A DNA stretch of 64,000 bases from Actinomadura luzonensis (GCF_022664455.2 NZ_JAKRKC020000001.1:1555001-1619000); one strand, 5' to 3'; positions 44,180 to 53,609 are shown, numbered from the stretch's first letter. Made by a program: numbers and translations. The notes: a model not told the origin generated them from the letters alone.

Positions 44180-44719
44180 TCATTTGTGCCGCTGATAGTG
44201 GCGGGCCACCCGGACGCGGTTGCCGCACAGGTCGGGTGAGCACCAGCGGCGGCGCGGGTGGGCGGGCAGGAAGAGCAGGACGCAGCCGGGGCCCTCGCAG
44301 CCGCGCACCCGGGTGACGGCCGGGTCGGCGAGCAGGCCGGCGGCGGCCTCGGCGAGCTGGGCGAGCAGCACGGCCAGGGGGTCGCCGTCGCGGGCCGCCG
44401 ACAGGCGCGGCCCGCCGTCCCGCCACTCCAGCACCTGGTACGCCGGCGCGGCCCGGGCGGCCTCGTTGATCGCGGCCAGGGCGGCGGCGGGCGGCGGGGC
44501 GCCCTCGCGGACGGCGTCCAGGGCCGTCGCCACGTGCGCGCGCAGCCGGCGGACGGCCGCCAGGCCGCCGGGCGTGAGCGGGCCGCCGGGCGCGGTGAGC
44601 CGCCCGGCCTGGCGGGCGAGCCAGGTCTGGAAGTCGCCGGGCGTGTCGAGCACGTCGAGGTCGCGGGTGCGGGTGTTGAGCAGGTCCAGCGCCAGCGGCT
44701 CGCCGATCAGCAGCTCCAT
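44180..44719 (-). CDS. CGNR zinc-finger regulator (ABATE domain)
   Basis: 179 residues. The N-terminal ABATE-like domain (GEPLALDLLNTRTRD, then LRAHVATALDAVREG) is followed by a C-terminal CGNR zinc finger with C-x4-C and C-x4-C pairs (GCEGPGC and RWCSPDLCGNRVRVARH). Such proteins are stress-responsive transcription factors controlling a neighbouring gene. It is divergent from an alpha/beta-hydrolase across a regular array of CTAATG half-sites, the obvious candidate binding site. The ATG at 44719 was selected; the longer frame upstream runs through that array. Confidence 0.88.
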   Translation of the reverse strand: MELLIGEPLALDLLNTRTRDLDVLDTPGDFQTWLARQAGRLTAPGGPLTPGGLAAVRRLRAHVATALDAVREGAPPPAAALAAINEAARAAPAYQVLEWRDGGPRLSAARDGDPLAVLLAQLAEAAAGLLADPAVTRVRGCEGPGCVLLFLPAHPRRRWCSPDLCGNRVRVARHYQRHK

Positions 44720-44724
44720 GGCAC

Positions 44725-44803
44725 CTAATGGTACATCCCGGGATTGACCCATTAGACTCGGGCTCGCTATAACTAATGCGTCTTCGACTGAAAGAGGCAT
44801 TAG
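44725..44803. promoter_or_regulatory. Four-half-site operator array, 24-bp period
   Basis: CTAATGG (44725), CCATTAG (44749), CTAATGC (44773) and GCATTAG (44797) alternate in orientation at exactly 24-bp intervals, forming two 7-N17-7 inverted repeats separated by another 17 bases. The array fills the divergent region between the CGNR gene and the hydrolase. Confidence 0.8.
44744..44773 (+). promoter_or_regulatory. Sigma-70-type promoter of the hydrolase
   Basis: TTGACC (44744-44749), 18 bases, TATAAC (44768-44773): a near-consensus vegetative promoter, rare in this DNA. Both boxes are touched by operator half-sites. Confidence 0.65.
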
Positions 44804-44805
44804 TG

Positions 44806-45648
44806 ATGGTCATCCCAGAGGTGCGGCACGGTTTCGTGGACGTGGCGGGCGCGCAGGTCTTCTACCGCGAGGCAGGCCCGCGCGACGGCCTGCCGGTGCT
44901 CCTGCTGCACGGCTTCCCGTCCGCCTCCCACCAGTACCGGCGGCTCATGGACGCCCTGGGCGGCGGCCGGTTCCGGCTGATCGCCCCCGACTACCCCGGG
45001 TTCGGGCACACCCGGGCCCCTGCGGGCTTCACGTACTCCTTCGACCGGCTGGCCGACGTCGTGGAGGGCTTCGTCCAGGCGCTCGGCCTGGAGCGCTTCG
45101 CCTGGTACGCCTTCGACTTCGGCGGCCCGGTCGGCTTCCGCGTGGCGCAGCGGCACCCGGAGTGGATCGCCGCGCTCGTCGTGCAGAACGCCAACGCCTA
45201 CGAGGAGGGCCTGTCGGACCTGGCCCGCGCGACGATCGCCGAGCCGCCCGCGGAGCTGTTCGACCTCGCGGTCACCCGCTCCCAGTACGTGGACGGCGCC
45301 GCCGACCCGGCCCGGATCGCCCCGGACGGCTGGACCCTGGACCAGCACTTCCTCGACCTGCCCGGCCGCAGGGAGGCCCAGCTCGCGCTGGCGCTCGACT
45401 ACCGGAGCAACGTCGAGCTGTACCCGGCCTGGCAGGCGTGGCTGCGCGAGCACCGCCCGCCCACGCTGGTGCTGTGGGGCCGGGGGGACGCCTTCTTCCC
45501 CGAGGCCGGCGCGCACGCCTACCGCAAGGACGTGCCCGATGCGGAGGTGCACGTGTTCGACACCGGGCACTTCGCGCTGGAGGAGCGGCTGCCGGAGATC
45601 GCCCCGCTGATCGCGGGCTTCCTGCGGGGCCTGGACGCGCGAGCGTGA
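44806..45648 (+). CDS. Alpha/beta-hydrolase with Asp nucleophile (epoxide hydrolase/dehalogenase-like)
   Basis: 280 residues. The oxyanion region is LLLHGFPSASHQYR. The nucleophile elbow reads AFDFGGPVG, where an Asp replaces the common Ser, as in epoxide hydrolases and haloalkane dehalogenases. The acid is probably in LWGRGDAFFP and the His in FDTGHFALEE. Substrate unknown. AAAGAGG is 8 bases before the ATG at 44806. It is probably repressed or induced by the divergent CGNR protein via the CTAATG array. Two hairpins follow the gene. Confidence 0.86.
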   Translation: MVIPEVRHGFVDVAGAQVFYREAGPRDGLPVLLLHGFPSASHQYRRLMDALGGGRFRLIAPDYPGFGHTRAPAGFTYSFDRLADVVEGFVQALGLERFAWYAFDFGGPVGFRVAQRHPEWIAALVVQNANAYEEGLSDLARATIAEPPAELFDLAVTRSQYVDGAADPARIAPDGWTLDQHFLDLPGRREAQLALALDYRSNVELYPAWQAWLREHRPPTLVLWGRGDAFFPEAGAHAYRKDVPDAEVHVFDTGHFALEERLPEIAPLIAGFLRGLDARA

Positions 45649-45652
45649 CTGA

Positions 45653-45674
45653 GCCCCACGGTCACCCGTGGGGC
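45653..45674. terminator. Hairpin after the hydrolase gene
   Basis: 9-bp stem GCCCCACGG / CCGTGGGGC with a 4-base loop, 4 bases beyond the hydrolase stop. Confidence 0.78.
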
Positions 45675-45688
45675 CCGACGAGCACGGG

Positions 45689-45717
45689 CGAGGGTCCGGC
45701 GCGAACGCCGGCCCTCG
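45689..45717. terminator. Hairpin after DUF3073 gene
   Basis: CGAGGG-T-CCGGCG pairs with CGCCGG-CCCTCG around a CGAA tetraloop (one bulged T). It lies 25 bases beyond the DUF3073 stop on the minus strand. Confidence 0.7.
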
Positions 45718-45741
45718 GCCCCGTGTCAACCAGGAGTGCGG

Positions 45742-45972
45742 CTATCGGCGGCCGGACGGACGGCCATCGTCGTCGTCACCGGCGCCGTAGTCGTCGGCGT
45801 AATCGGCATAGCGATCCGCCAGCTCATCGTTGAGGTCGTCGGCGTCGTCATTGCGGCCGGGGTCTCCGACCCCGAGTTCGTCGCGAAGACGGTCAAGATC
45901 TGTGCCACCGCTGTTGTACTTCAGCTGGCGAGCAACCTTGACCTGCTTGGCCTTTGCTCGGCCGCGCCCCAT
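45742..45972 (-). CDS. DUF3073 protein
   Basis: 76-residue hydrophilic protein conserved in actinobacteria. A basic N-terminus (MGRGRAKAKQVKVARQLKYN) is followed by a highly acidic tail (NDDADDLNDELADRYADYADDYG). The same gene lies between purM and the valine dehydrogenase gene in Streptomyces as I recall. Function unknown; the charge pattern suggests a nucleic-acid or ribosome-associated role, which is inference only. Confidence 0.88.
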   Translation of the reverse strand: MGRGRAKAKQVKVARQLKYNSGGTDLDRLRDELGVGDPGRNDDADDLNDELADRYADYADDYGAGDDDDGRPSGRR

Positions 45973-46123
45973 TGGCTCGACCCCCTCGTCGGGGTCGTCC
46001 CCGACCCCTCGTCGCTAACGCACCACACACTGACGCCGCCCTGACTTCGGGCGTCAGCCTATCGTTCGCCTATTACCGTACCTGTTTTGTGCCCAGCTCG
46101 GTACGCCGTATGGCCGTGGGGCG

Positions 46124-47203
46124 TCAGTGGCCAAGCCAAATGGCCCTAATACGCCCGACTTCCGACATTCTGCGCTCAGCTAGCCTATCCGCTGCGACCG
46201 CGGGAGGAACTCCCTCATCGGCCGCGATTCGGAAGATCTTCGAAGTCGTGTCGTAGATCTGGGCGGCCTTGGCCCTGGCCCGCTCCATGTCGAAGCCCCT
46301 CAGCTCGTCGGCGACCTGGATCACGCCGCCCGAGTTGACCACGTAGTCGGGGGCGTACAGGATGCCGCGCTCGGCGAGCTGCTTCTCGACCCCGGCGTGC
46401 GCGAGCTGGTTGTTGGCCGCGCCGCAGACGATCCGCGCGCGAAGGCGCCCCACGGTCTCGTCGTCGAGCGCCCCGCCGAGCGCGCACGGCGAGAACACGT
46501 CGAGGTCGGCCGCCGTCAGCGCCGCCGCGTCGGCCACCACCTCGACCTCGGGATGGCGCTGGCGCACCCGCTCGACGGCCCTGGGGTCGACGTCGCAGAC
46601 CACGACCTCGGCGCCGTCCTCGCGCAGGAGCTCCACCAGGCGGTGGCCGACCTTGCCCACCCCCTCGACACCCACGCGCCGGCCGTGCAGGGAGGGCGTG
46701 CCGTAGACCAGCTCGGCCGAGGCGCGCATGCCCTGGAAGACGCCGTACGCGGTGAGGATGGAGGAGTCGCCGGCGCCGCCGTTGGCCAGGGTGCGGCCGG
46801 TCACGAAGCGTGACTCACGGGCGACGACGTCCATGTCCTCGCTGTAGGTGCCGACGTCGCAGGCGGTGACGTAGCGCCCGCCCAGCGACTCGACGAACCT
46901 GCCGTAGGCGCGGAGCAGCGCCTCGCTCTTGTCGCGGGCCGGGTCGCCGATGATGACGGCCTTGCCGCCGCCGTGGTCGAGACCGGCCAGGGCGTTCTTG
47001 TAGGCCATGCCCTTGGCCAGGTTGAGCACGTCGGCGAGGGCCGCCTGCTCGCTCTCGTAGGGATAGAAACGGGTCCCGCCGAGTGCGGGGCCGAGCGCCG
47101 TGTTGTGGACGGCGATGATGGCGCGCAGCCCGCTCTGCTCGTCGGCGCAGAACACGACCTGCTCGTGGACGTCCTTATGGGACGTGCCGAAGACGTCGGT
47201 CAC
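46124..47203 (-). CDS. vdh: Valine/leucine (Glu/Leu/Phe/Val family) dehydrogenase
   Basis: 359-residue NAD-dependent amino-acid dehydrogenase that oxidatively deaminates branched-chain amino acids. The catalytic lysine lies in [20 protein letters not shown] and the dinucleotide-binding motif is [26 protein letters not shown] is typical of the Leu/Val branch. GGGAG precedes the GTG at 47203 by 8 bases; a longer upstream frame is not coding. Its products are the substrates of the bkdABC complex encoded at 14-17.6 kb. The position near bldC matches the Streptomyces order vdh - unknown - bldC. Confidence 0.93.
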   Translation of the reverse strand: MTDVFGTSHKDVHEQVVFCADEQSGLRAIIAVHNTALGPALGGTRFYPYESEQAALADVLNLAKGMAYKNALAGLDHGGGKAVIIGDPARDKSEALLRAYGRFVESLGGRYVTACDVGTYSEDMDVVARESRFVTGRTLANGGAGDSSILTAYGVFQGMRASAELVYGTPSLHGRRVGVEGVGKVGHRLVELLREDGAEVVVCDVDPRAVERVRQRHPEVEVVADAAALTAADLDVFSPCALGGALDDETVGRLRARIVCGAANNQLAHAGVEKQLAERGILYAPDYVVNSGGVIQVADELRGFDMERARAKAAQIYDTTSKIFRIAADEGVPPAVAADRLAERRMSEVGRIRAIWLGH

Positions 47204-47313
47204 TGTGGTGACTCCCTGTCCGGTCCGCCGCCTCTTCGCGACGGAGATCACACTGAACACTGTAGTGAGGGCACAACGGTGCATCGAGGTTCGCTTCGTG
47301 ACACGATTCCTCC

Positions 47314-48180
47314 GTGCTGCCCTATGCCGCCTACCTCCGCGTCTATGAGCCACTGACCGCGTTCGCCGAGTCCGAGCGCAAGATGTGGGCCGACTACGCC
47401 GACTCACGTGACCGCCCGCGCCGCGCGAACGCGCTCAACGCGGAGCACGACGAGTCGGTGATGCGCCTGCTCGGCATGCCCCCTCAACCCGTTCCCGCTC
47501 AGGAGAGCCCCAACGCCTATCTGCGGCGCGTTGAGGACCGACTGTACGTGTGCCCCTGGCAGACCCGGCTGCGCTCGTGGCTGGCCTTCTCACGGCGGCG
47601 TGGGACGACTCCGCAGAAGCTGATGGACCACCTGGTGCCGAGGAACGTCGCCGACCAGATCGCCGACGACTTCGACCGGTTCAAGCGGAAGGCCGGATCC
47701 TCCGGGTTGCGCACGCACATCCGCTCCACGGCGTGGCACGTCCCGCCGGCGTGGTTCGTGCCGTTTGATGGGAACGAGCGCTGGCTGGTGCTCGGCTCCT
47801 CCATCCCTGGACAGGACGTGAAGACGACCGCTACGGGCCGTAACCTCATCTACGTCACCTCCATGGCGCAGGCCAGGCGGCGGGCGGCGCGGGCGCTCAA
47901 CGTCCTGCGGAGGCACCTCGGCGACCTCGCGGCCGGCTTCGAGGTCGAGGACATCGCCAGGTGGCTGGAGGAGTTCCATCCCCACTCGCTGGTCGAGCTC
48001 GACTACGGCGGCCTGGTGCACCTGATGGACGACGACGCGCTGCAGGCCGACCAGTCCGTGGCGGAGATGGCGGCGGCCCTGACGGGCCTGGACACGGGTC
48101 AAGAAGAACTTGCCTACGCCATGTATCAGCGGGTCATCCTGCGGTGGAAGTCAATGCAACAGCTGGAATCAGCCAACTGA
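47314..48180 (+). CDS. Conserved protein of unknown function between vdh and bldC
   Basis: 288 residues from a GTG. Mostly helical and charged, with no signal or TM segment. Distinctive stretches are [53 protein letters not shown] and [19 protein letters not shown] do not recognise a domain; a homologue occupies the same place in Streptomyces, so it belongs to the conserved bldC neighbourhood. It is divergent from vdh over 110 bases. Confidence 0.85.
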   Translation: MLPYAAYLRVYEPLTAFAESERKMWADYADSRDRPRRANALNAEHDESVMRLLGMPPQPVPAQESPNAYLRRVEDRLYVCPWQTRLRSWLAFSRRRGTTPQKLMDHLVPRNVADQIADDFDRFKRKAGSSGLRTHIRSTAWHVPPAWFVPFDGNERWLVLGSSIPGQDVKTTATGRNLIYVTSMAQARRRAARALNVLRRHLGDLAAGFEVEDIARWLEEFHPHSLVELDYGGLVHLMDDDALQADQSVAEMAAALTGLDTGQEELAYAMYQRVILRWKSMQQLESAN

Positions 48181-48502
48181 ACCCCAATACGGCCGTCTGA
48201 CCTGCATGAGTAGGTCACGGCTCGCGGCTGCTCTCTTCTGCGAACTGAGTAGTTTGCCGTTTTCACTGCGATACCACGAAACGTGTCGCTAGAATCACCG
48301 AGCGTGACATGGCCACGGGGGCGGGCAGTTGGGTCAAAGAAGGGCTCGCCAATCGCTCTGCGTGGCGGTATGGTCACATCGGGTGATGCCGCATATGGCT
48401 CAGAAAAGCCGCACGCTCTGTGCCATAGGCGGACATCCGTGACACGCGCAAAGGCAGTCACAGGATCGCGAAGCCGGTCCACACGGAGGAGAGGCCGCAC
48501 AA
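48181..48502. other. 322-bp intergenic region before bldC
   Basis: No ORF is supportable. TGACCT-N8-AGGTCA (48198-48217) might be a weak terminator for the upstream gene. GTGAC-N13-GTCAC (48439-48461) lies about 40 bases before the bldC start. The region is less GC-rich than its surroundings and should contain the bldC promoter. Confidence 0.5.
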
Positions 48503-48706
48503 ATGTCAGCTCGTACACCCGAGGCCGAGCCGCTGCTTACGCCCGCTGAGGTCGCCACCATGTTCAGGGTCGACCCCAAGACCGTCACGCGGTGGGCCAA
48601 GGCGGGTAAGTTGACGTCCATCCGTACTCTCGGTGGCCATCGGCGTTACCGGGAGACCGAGGTTCGGGCACTGCTCGCGGGCATTCCGCAGCAGCGCTCC
48701 GAGTAA
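48503..48706 (+). CDS. bldC: Developmental regulator BldC (MerR-like HTH)
   Basis: 67-residue single winged-HTH protein, near-identical in length and sequence to Streptomyces BldC: LLTPAEVATMFRVDPKTVTRW, then AKAGKLTSIRTLGGHRRYRE and VRALLAGI. BldC binds tandem direct repeats cooperatively, without dimerising like MerR, and delays sporulation by repressing developmental genes. A GGAGGAGAGG run sits 8 bases before the ATG. Confidence 0.96.
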   Translation: MSARTPEAEPLLTPAEVATMFRVDPKTVTRWAKAGKLTSIRTLGGHRRYRETEVRALLAGIPQQRSE

Positions 48707-48870
48707 TCGAGGGTCGTCACTCACGAACCTCAGGGGGGATGAAGGGTGGACCAGGCTGGCACTGGGGCCCGGTCCACCTCGAAGAGTTGGCGTCGCCCGC
48801 CCGGCGCCATCCTTCCTTCCGCGCCCGCGCCCCAGGCCCTCCGCGCCCTGAGGCCCGCCGGGCCCGCGCG

Positions 48871-49521
48871 CTAGGCCAGCCGCTCCAGCAGGGCGGCCAC
48901 GCCGGCGTCGTAGGTGGCCGCGACCCCGAGCAGCGCCACCATCTGGTCCACCAGCATGCGTTCGAGCGCCGGGCGCTCCAGATCCCGGTGCTCCAGCCAA
49001 TCGAGACCGGCCGTCTCCACCGACGCGATCCACGAGCGCAGGGTCGCGCGCAGCACCGGGCTGGGCTCCTCCACCCCCATCTGCTTCTGGATGAGGCGGA
49101 ACAGCCGCCGCCGCACGCCGTCGACGATCTCGCCGACCTCGCCGGTCCGGTTGGCCGGGCCGCCGCGCAGCAACGCGGCGAAGCCGGCCGCGTGCTCCTC
49201 CACGAAGTCGAAGTAGCGCCCGAGCCCCGAGGCCAGCTCGTCCAGCGGCCGGCCGCCCCCCTGGGGTCTCAGCCGCGACTCGAGCTGCTCGGCCGCGCTC
49301 TTCAGCGCGGCCACGTAGAGCTCCTGCTTGCCGCCGAAGTAGTGGTAGACCAGGGCCCGCGACGCGCCCGCCGCCGACGCCACGTCGTCGATCGAGACAT
49401 CCTCCGCGTCGCGGGTGCTGAACAGCTCCAGGGCCGCCGCCATCAGCTCCTCGCGGCGGCGGTCGACGCTGAGCCTGCGCCGCGCCGGCCGTGCCGTCTC
49501 GGCTGACTTACCGGATGTCAC
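48871..49521 (-). CDS. TetR-family regulator
   Basis: About 216 residues. HTH: LMAAALELFSTRDAEDVSID, then DVASAAGASRALVYHYFGGKQELY, the form typical of the AcrR/TetR group. The C-terminal domain begins SAAEQLESRLRP and contains FVEEHAAGFAALLRGG, similar to actinomycete regulators of lipid or drug genes. No neighbouring target is obvious; the divergent LacI gene begins about 155 bases away. The start is uncertain: GTG 49521 is chosen, since the frame beyond has no better candidate with a ribosome-binding site. Confidence 0.87.
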   Translation of the reverse strand: MTSGKSAETARPARRRLSVDRRREELMAAALELFSTRDAEDVSIDDVASAAGASRALVYHYFGGKQELYVAALKSAAEQLESRLRPQGGGRPLDELASGLGRYFDFVEEHAAGFAALLRGGPANRTGEVGEIVDGVRRRLFRLIQKQMGVEEPSPVLRATLRSWIASVETAGLDWLEHRDLERPALERMLVDQMVALLGVAATYDAGVAALLERLA

Positions 49522-49676
49522 ACCTGTACGGTATCCGACCCCCGGCCCATGGCTGACGTGTGCATATCCCGTCAAGGTCGACTTCTCTTCGTCAATCCGC
49601 AGTGCAGGCCGTACCCTGCGGCGAACTCGATCGTTTGGTCAGACAGGTGCCCATATCCGCATCGCGGGGGAGACAC

Positions 49677-50726
49677 ATGTCAGGACCGCCCGTCAAAACT
49701 TCAACGATCACTGAGCTGAGAGAGGTAGATGCCTTGCCTCGGCCCAGACCAACCATCCGTAACGTCGCCGAGCGAGCCGGCGTCTCGAAATCGCTGGTCT
49801 CTCTCGTGCTGCGCGGATCCCCGCACGTGAGCGAGCACCGGCGCCAGGCCGTGCTGCAGGCTGCCCGCGAGCTGGGCTACCGGCCCAACGCGGTCGCGCG
49901 CAGCCTGGTCGAAGGCCGTACGCATCTCGTCGGCGCGCTCGTCGCCGACCTGCACAATCCGTTCTACGCCGAGTTCCTCGACGGCCTTCAGGAGAGCCTG
50001 CACGGCGACGGGCTGCGCATGCTCATCGGGAACAGCCAGTGGGACCCCGCGTTCGAGGACGAGGCCGTGGAGGCCTTCCTGGAGCTGCGGGTGGACGGGC
50101 TGGTCCTGCTGGGCATCCCGCCGACCAGCGAGACCCTGATCGAGGCGACCGCCTACACGCCCACGGTGGTCGTCGGGGAACGTGACATCGAGCTCGACGG
50201 CGTCGACATCGTGGTCGACGACGACCAGCTCGGCGCCCGCCTGGCCATCGACCACCTGGTCGAGCTGGGGCACAAGCGCATCGCGCACATCGAGGGGCCG
50301 CGCTCGTCACGGTGCGAGGGCTACCTCGTGGCCATGCGCAGGCACTCGCTGGCGCCGTACATCATGGTCGAGGCGGCCGACGCCTCGGAGGAGGGCGGCC
50401 GGGAGGCGGCGACGGCGCTGCTGACCCGCGACCCCAGGCCCACGGCGATCTTCGCCGCCAACGACGTGGTCGCGCTGGGCGTGCTGTCCGCCGCCGCCGG
50501 CCTGGGCCTGCGCGTCCCCGAGGACCTGTCCGTGATCGGCTACGACAACACGCACCTGTCGGCCTCCACCCACATCTCCCTGACCTCCGTCGACCAGGCC
50601 CGCCGGGCCATGGGCCGGTCGGCGGCGGCGCTGCTGAGCGACCGGATCGGCGACCCCGGCAAGGCCTCGCGGCTGCGCGAGGTGCGGCCGGAGCTGATCG
50701 TGCGGCGGAGCACGGGTCGCGTCTGA
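49677..50726 (+). CDS. LacI-family regulator
   Basis: 349 residues. The N-terminal LacI HTH lies after an atypical about 25-residue extension: TIRNVAERAGVSKSLVSLVL, then GYRPNAVARSL hinge. The periplasmic-binding-protein-like effector domain follows (GALVADLHNPFYAEFLDG, VDGLVLLGIPP, FAANDVVALGVLSA, VIGYDNTHLSA). GGGGGAG lies 4 bases before the ATG. The ligand is presumably a sugar. The amidase / hexosaminidase genes about 450 bases downstream make amino-sugar control conceivable, but a small unknown gene intervenes. Confidence 0.9.
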   Translation: MSGPPVKTSTITELREVDALPRPRPTIRNVAERAGVSKSLVSLVLRGSPHVSEHRRQAVLQAARELGYRPNAVARSLVEGRTHLVGALVADLHNPFYAEFLDGLQESLHGDGLRMLIGNSQWDPAFEDEAVEAFLELRVDGLVLLGIPPTSETLIEATAYTPTVVVGERDIELDGVDIVVDDDQLGARLAIDHLVELGHKRIAHIEGPRSSRCEGYLVAMRRHSLAPYIMVEAADASEEGGREAATALLTRDPRPTAIFAANDVVALGVLSAAAGLGLRVPEDLSVIGYDNTHLSASTHISLTSVDQARRAMGRSAAALLSDRIGDPGKASRLREVRPELIVRRSTGRV

Positions 50727-50845
50727 GAACGGCCAAGGCTGGGTCAAGCCGTGTGGCGGCGCGGCCGCACGGCGGTTTACTCGGCAGCGTCATGCTATTG
50801 GTGGCCGGACCCGTTCCGGCCACGCGTCGATCCGGGGGAACAGTC

Positions 50846-51094
50846 ATGCGTGATCCGGAACTGGTGTCCTGCGCTCAGCGCGCGGCTGCCGAGCTCGAAC
50901 GCGCCTGGGGGCACTGGCGCGCGGGCAGGGGGCGGGGCGCCGACGGCGGGGCCGAGTCCGTCGCCAGCTACGTCGCCCACTCCCTCGACCACCCGTGGGG
51001 CCGCCCCCGCGTGGTCCTCGGGCTCGACGCCGAGGACGCGCGGGAGCTGGCCGCCCTGCTGGAGCGCCAGGAGGTCGGCGAGCACGTGTGGTAA
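50846..51094 (+). CDS. Small hypothetical protein
   Basis: 82 residues, no signal or TM segment. Helical and charged (CAQRAAAELERAWGHWRAG, then SYVAHSLDHPWGRPRVVLG and DARELAALLERQEV). GGGGGAA is found about 6 bases before the ATG. Codon usage and GC3 fit its neighbours. I do not recognise a family. Confidence 0.65.
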   Translation: MRDPELVSCAQRAAAELERAWGHWRAGRGRGADGGAESVASYVAHSLDHPWGRPRVVLGLDAEDARELAALLERQEVGEHVW

Positions 51095-51153
51095 CGCGCC
51101 GAGCTTGCCGTTCTGCGAGGTTCGCACCCGGGGCCTGACGTAAGTTAGAGGCC

Positions 51154-52017
51154 ATGCGTGCTCTAGCAGCCTCAGCTCTCGCCGTCTGCGGCCTGATCGC
51201 CTCCGCGTGCGGCGGCGCCGGCTCGGGGGCCGGCTCCGGGGCCGGTTCCGGTTCCGGTGACGCCGCGGCGGGTCAGGCCGCTCCCGTGACCACCACCGCC
51301 TCTCAGCAGTCGCAGCCGCCGCAGACCTCCGGCAAGCAGGAGCCGCCGGCCGCCAAGCCGCTCGACGGCAAGGTCATCGTCATCGACCCGGGGCACAACG
51401 GCGGCAACTACCGCCGTCCCGACATCATCAACCGCCAGGTGGACGTGCTGACCGAGAAGAAGGCGTGCGACACCACCGGCACCTCCACCAACGACGGCTA
51501 CAGCGAGGCCGCCTTCACCTGGGACGTCTCCAACCGCCTCGCCAAGATCCTCAAGAGCCGGGGCGCCGCCGTCAAGCTCACCAGGAGCGACAACACCGGC
51601 GTCGGCCCCTGCATCACCCAGCGGGCCGCGATCGGCAACAAGGCGAAGGCGGACGCCGCGATCTCCGTCCACGCCGACGGGGCGGGCCCCGGCGACCACG
51701 GCTTCCACGTCATCATGCCGAAGAAGATCGGCGGGCCGGTGGACAAGGTGGTGGCCAAGTCGTCGCGGCTCGGCGTCGACGTCCGCGACGCCTACCGCAA
51801 GGGCACCGGCATCGCCTACTCCACCTACATCGGCCGCGACGCGCTCGACTACCGCAACGACCTCGGCGGCCTCAACCTGTCCACCGTGCCGAAGGTCTTC
51901 ATCGAGACCGGCAACATGCGCAACGCGGGCGACGCGGCCAAGCTGAAGAGCCCGGCGTTCCGGCAGCGGATCGCGGTGGCGCTGGCGAACGGATTGCAGC
52001 ACTATCTGGGAGCATGA
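51154..52017 (+). CDS. Lipoprotein N-acetylmuramoyl-L-alanine amidase (Amidase_3)
   Basis: 287 residues. A short signal with lipobox IASAC is followed by a Gly/Ser and Gln/Pro linker (about 70 residues), so the enzyme is tethered outside the membrane. The zinc amidase domain shows the ligands His in VIDPGHNGG, Glu in DGYSEAAFTWD and His in AISVHADG, with the catalytic Glu in VFIETGNMRNAGD. It resembles mycobacterial Rv3717-type amidases that act on peptidoglycan fragments. Its stop overlaps the hexosaminidase start (ATGA), so the two enzymes are probably used together in cell-wall turnover. Confidence 0.92.
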   Translation: MRALAASALAVCGLIASACGGAGSGAGSGAGSGSGDAAAGQAAPVTTTASQQSQPPQTSGKQEPPAAKPLDGKVIVIDPGHNGGNYRRPDIINRQVDVLTEKKACDTTGTSTNDGYSEAAFTWDVSNRLAKILKSRGAAVKLTRSDNTGVGPCITQRAAIGNKAKADAAISVHADGAGPGDHGFHVIMPKKIGGPVDKVVAKSSRLGVDVRDAYRKGTGIAYSTYIGRDALDYRNDLGGLNLSTVPKVFIETGNMRNAGDAAKLKSPAFRQRIAVALANGLQHYLGA

Positions 52018-53606
52018 TCCCTCGTCCTGAGCTTTTCTCCCGCCTGTCCGGTTCCTTCGAGCTGAGCGCCGGCGCGACCGTGTCCGGCGACCTCGTGGAC
52101 GCCGTGCGTCTCGCCCTCCCCGGCCTCGACCTGCGGCCCGGCGACGCGGGCGAGATCGACGTGCGGCGCGACCCGGCGATCGGCGAGGAGGCCTACCGGC
52201 TGACGACGGGCTCGCGGGGCGTGGAGATCGTGGCCGGCGGCCGGGCCGGGGCCTTCTACGCGGCCCAGACGCTGCACCAGCTCCTGCCGCCCGCGTCCTA
52301 CCGGTTCGCCGAGCGGACGTCCTGGCCGGTGCCCGGCGCGCGGATCGAGGACGCCCCGCGCTTCTCCTGGCGGGGCCTGCACCTGGACGTGGCCCGGCAC
52401 TTCTTCCCCACGCGGGAGGTCCTGCGGCTGATCGACCTGATGGCGCTGCACAAGCTCAACCGGCTGCACCTGCACCTGGTCGACGACCAGGGCTGGCGGG
52501 TGGAGAGCCGGGCGTACCCGCTGCTGCACGAGGTCAGCTCGCACCGGCCGCGCACCGTCGTCAGCCACTACCGGGAGCCGGTCGTCTACGACGAGGTGCC
52601 GCACGGCGGTTACTACACGCTGGACGACCTGGCCGAGATCGGCGCGTACGCGCGCTCGCGCTGCGTGACGGTCGTGCCGGAGATCGACGTGCCGGGCCAC
52701 GCCTCGGCGATCCTGGCCGCCTACCCGGCGTTCGGGGCGACCGGGGAGCCGTACGAGGTGCTGGACCGGTGGGGCATCTCCCCCGCCATCCTGTCGCCGC
52801 TGCCGCCGACGGTCGAGTTCCTGACCACGATCTTCGACGAGGTGATCGGCGCGCTGGGCGGGACGCCGTACGTGCACATCGGCGGCGACGAGGTGGTGCT
52901 CGACCACTGGGCCGGCTCCGCCGAGATCACCGCGTACCGCGAGTCGCTGGGCCTGTCGTCGGTCAACGACCTCCAGGCGTGGTTCCTGCGCCGGCTGGCC
53001 GACGCGCTGGCCGAGCGCGGGGCCCGGGCCGTGGTGTGGGACGAGGCGTTCGTCAGCGGCGGGCTGCGCGAGGACACCGTGGTCATGCCGTGGCGCGGCA
53101 TGGGCGTGGGCCGGCGGGCGGCGGCGGCCGGGCACGACGTGGTGGCGACGCCGGTGTTCCCGCTCTACTTCGACTACGCCGAGTCGTCCTCGCCGGACGA
53201 GCCGATGGCCATCGGCGACGCGATCACGCTCGCGGACGTGGCCGCCTTCCGTCCCGCGCCGGAGGACTGGAGCGACGCGGAGCGCGCCCGGGTGCTGGGC
53301 GCGCAGGCGCAGCTCTGGAGCGAGCGGGTCCCCGACGCCCGCACGCTCGACTACCGGATGTGGCCGCGGGCCTGCGCGCTCGCCGAGGTCGCCTGGTCGG
53401 GCACCGGCCAGGACGGCTTCGCCGGCCGGCTGGAGGAGCACCTGGGCCGGCTGGACGCGCTCGGCGTGGAGTACCGGCCCCTGGCCGGGCCGCACCCGTG
53501 GCAGCGCCGCCGCCCGCACCGGCCGAGCACGGTCCGGGTGACGGACGTCATGGCCCGCATCGAGGCCATGACGCACGACCCGGAGTCGACCCGGCCGAGC
53601 GTGTGA
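52014..53606 (+). CDS. GH20 beta-N-acetylhexosaminidase
   Basis: 530 residues without a signal peptide, so probably cytoplasmic. The N-terminal GH20b domain (about 1-115) ends with FYAAQTLHQLLPP. The catalytic TIM barrel follows with RGLHLDVARHFFP, LHLHLVDDQGWRVE and the active-site Asp-Glu pair in YVHIGGDEVVLDHW. Trp residues in VMPWRGM and AQLWSERVPD should line the sugar pocket. It removes terminal GlcNAc/GalNAc from muropeptides or chitin fragments. Translationally coupled to the amidase upstream. Confidence 0.93.
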   Translation: MIPRPELFSRLSGSFELSAGATVSGDLVDAVRLALPGLDLRPGDAGEIDVRRDPAIGEEAYRLTTGSRGVEIVAGGRAGAFYAAQTLHQLLPPASYRFAERTSWPVPGARIEDAPRFSWRGLHLDVARHFFPTREVLRLIDLMALHKLNRLHLHLVDDQGWRVESRAYPLLHEVSSHRPRTVVSHYREPVVYDEVPHGGYYTLDDLAEIGAYARSRCVTVVPEIDVPGHASAILAAYPAFGATGEPYEVLDRWGISPAILSPLPPTVEFLTTIFDEVIGALGGTPYVHIGGDEVVLDHWAGSAEITAYRESLGLSSVNDLQAWFLRRLADALAERGARAVVWDEAFVSGGLREDTVVMPWRGMGVGRRAAAAGHDVVATPVFPLYFDYAESSSPDEPMAIGDAITLADVAAFRPAPEDWSDAERARVLGAQAQLWSERVPDARTLDYRMWPRACALAEVAWSGTGQDGFAGRLEEHLGRLDALGVEYRPLAGPHPWQRRRPHRPSTVRVTDVMARIEAMTHDPESTRPSV

Positions 53607-53609
53607 GCC

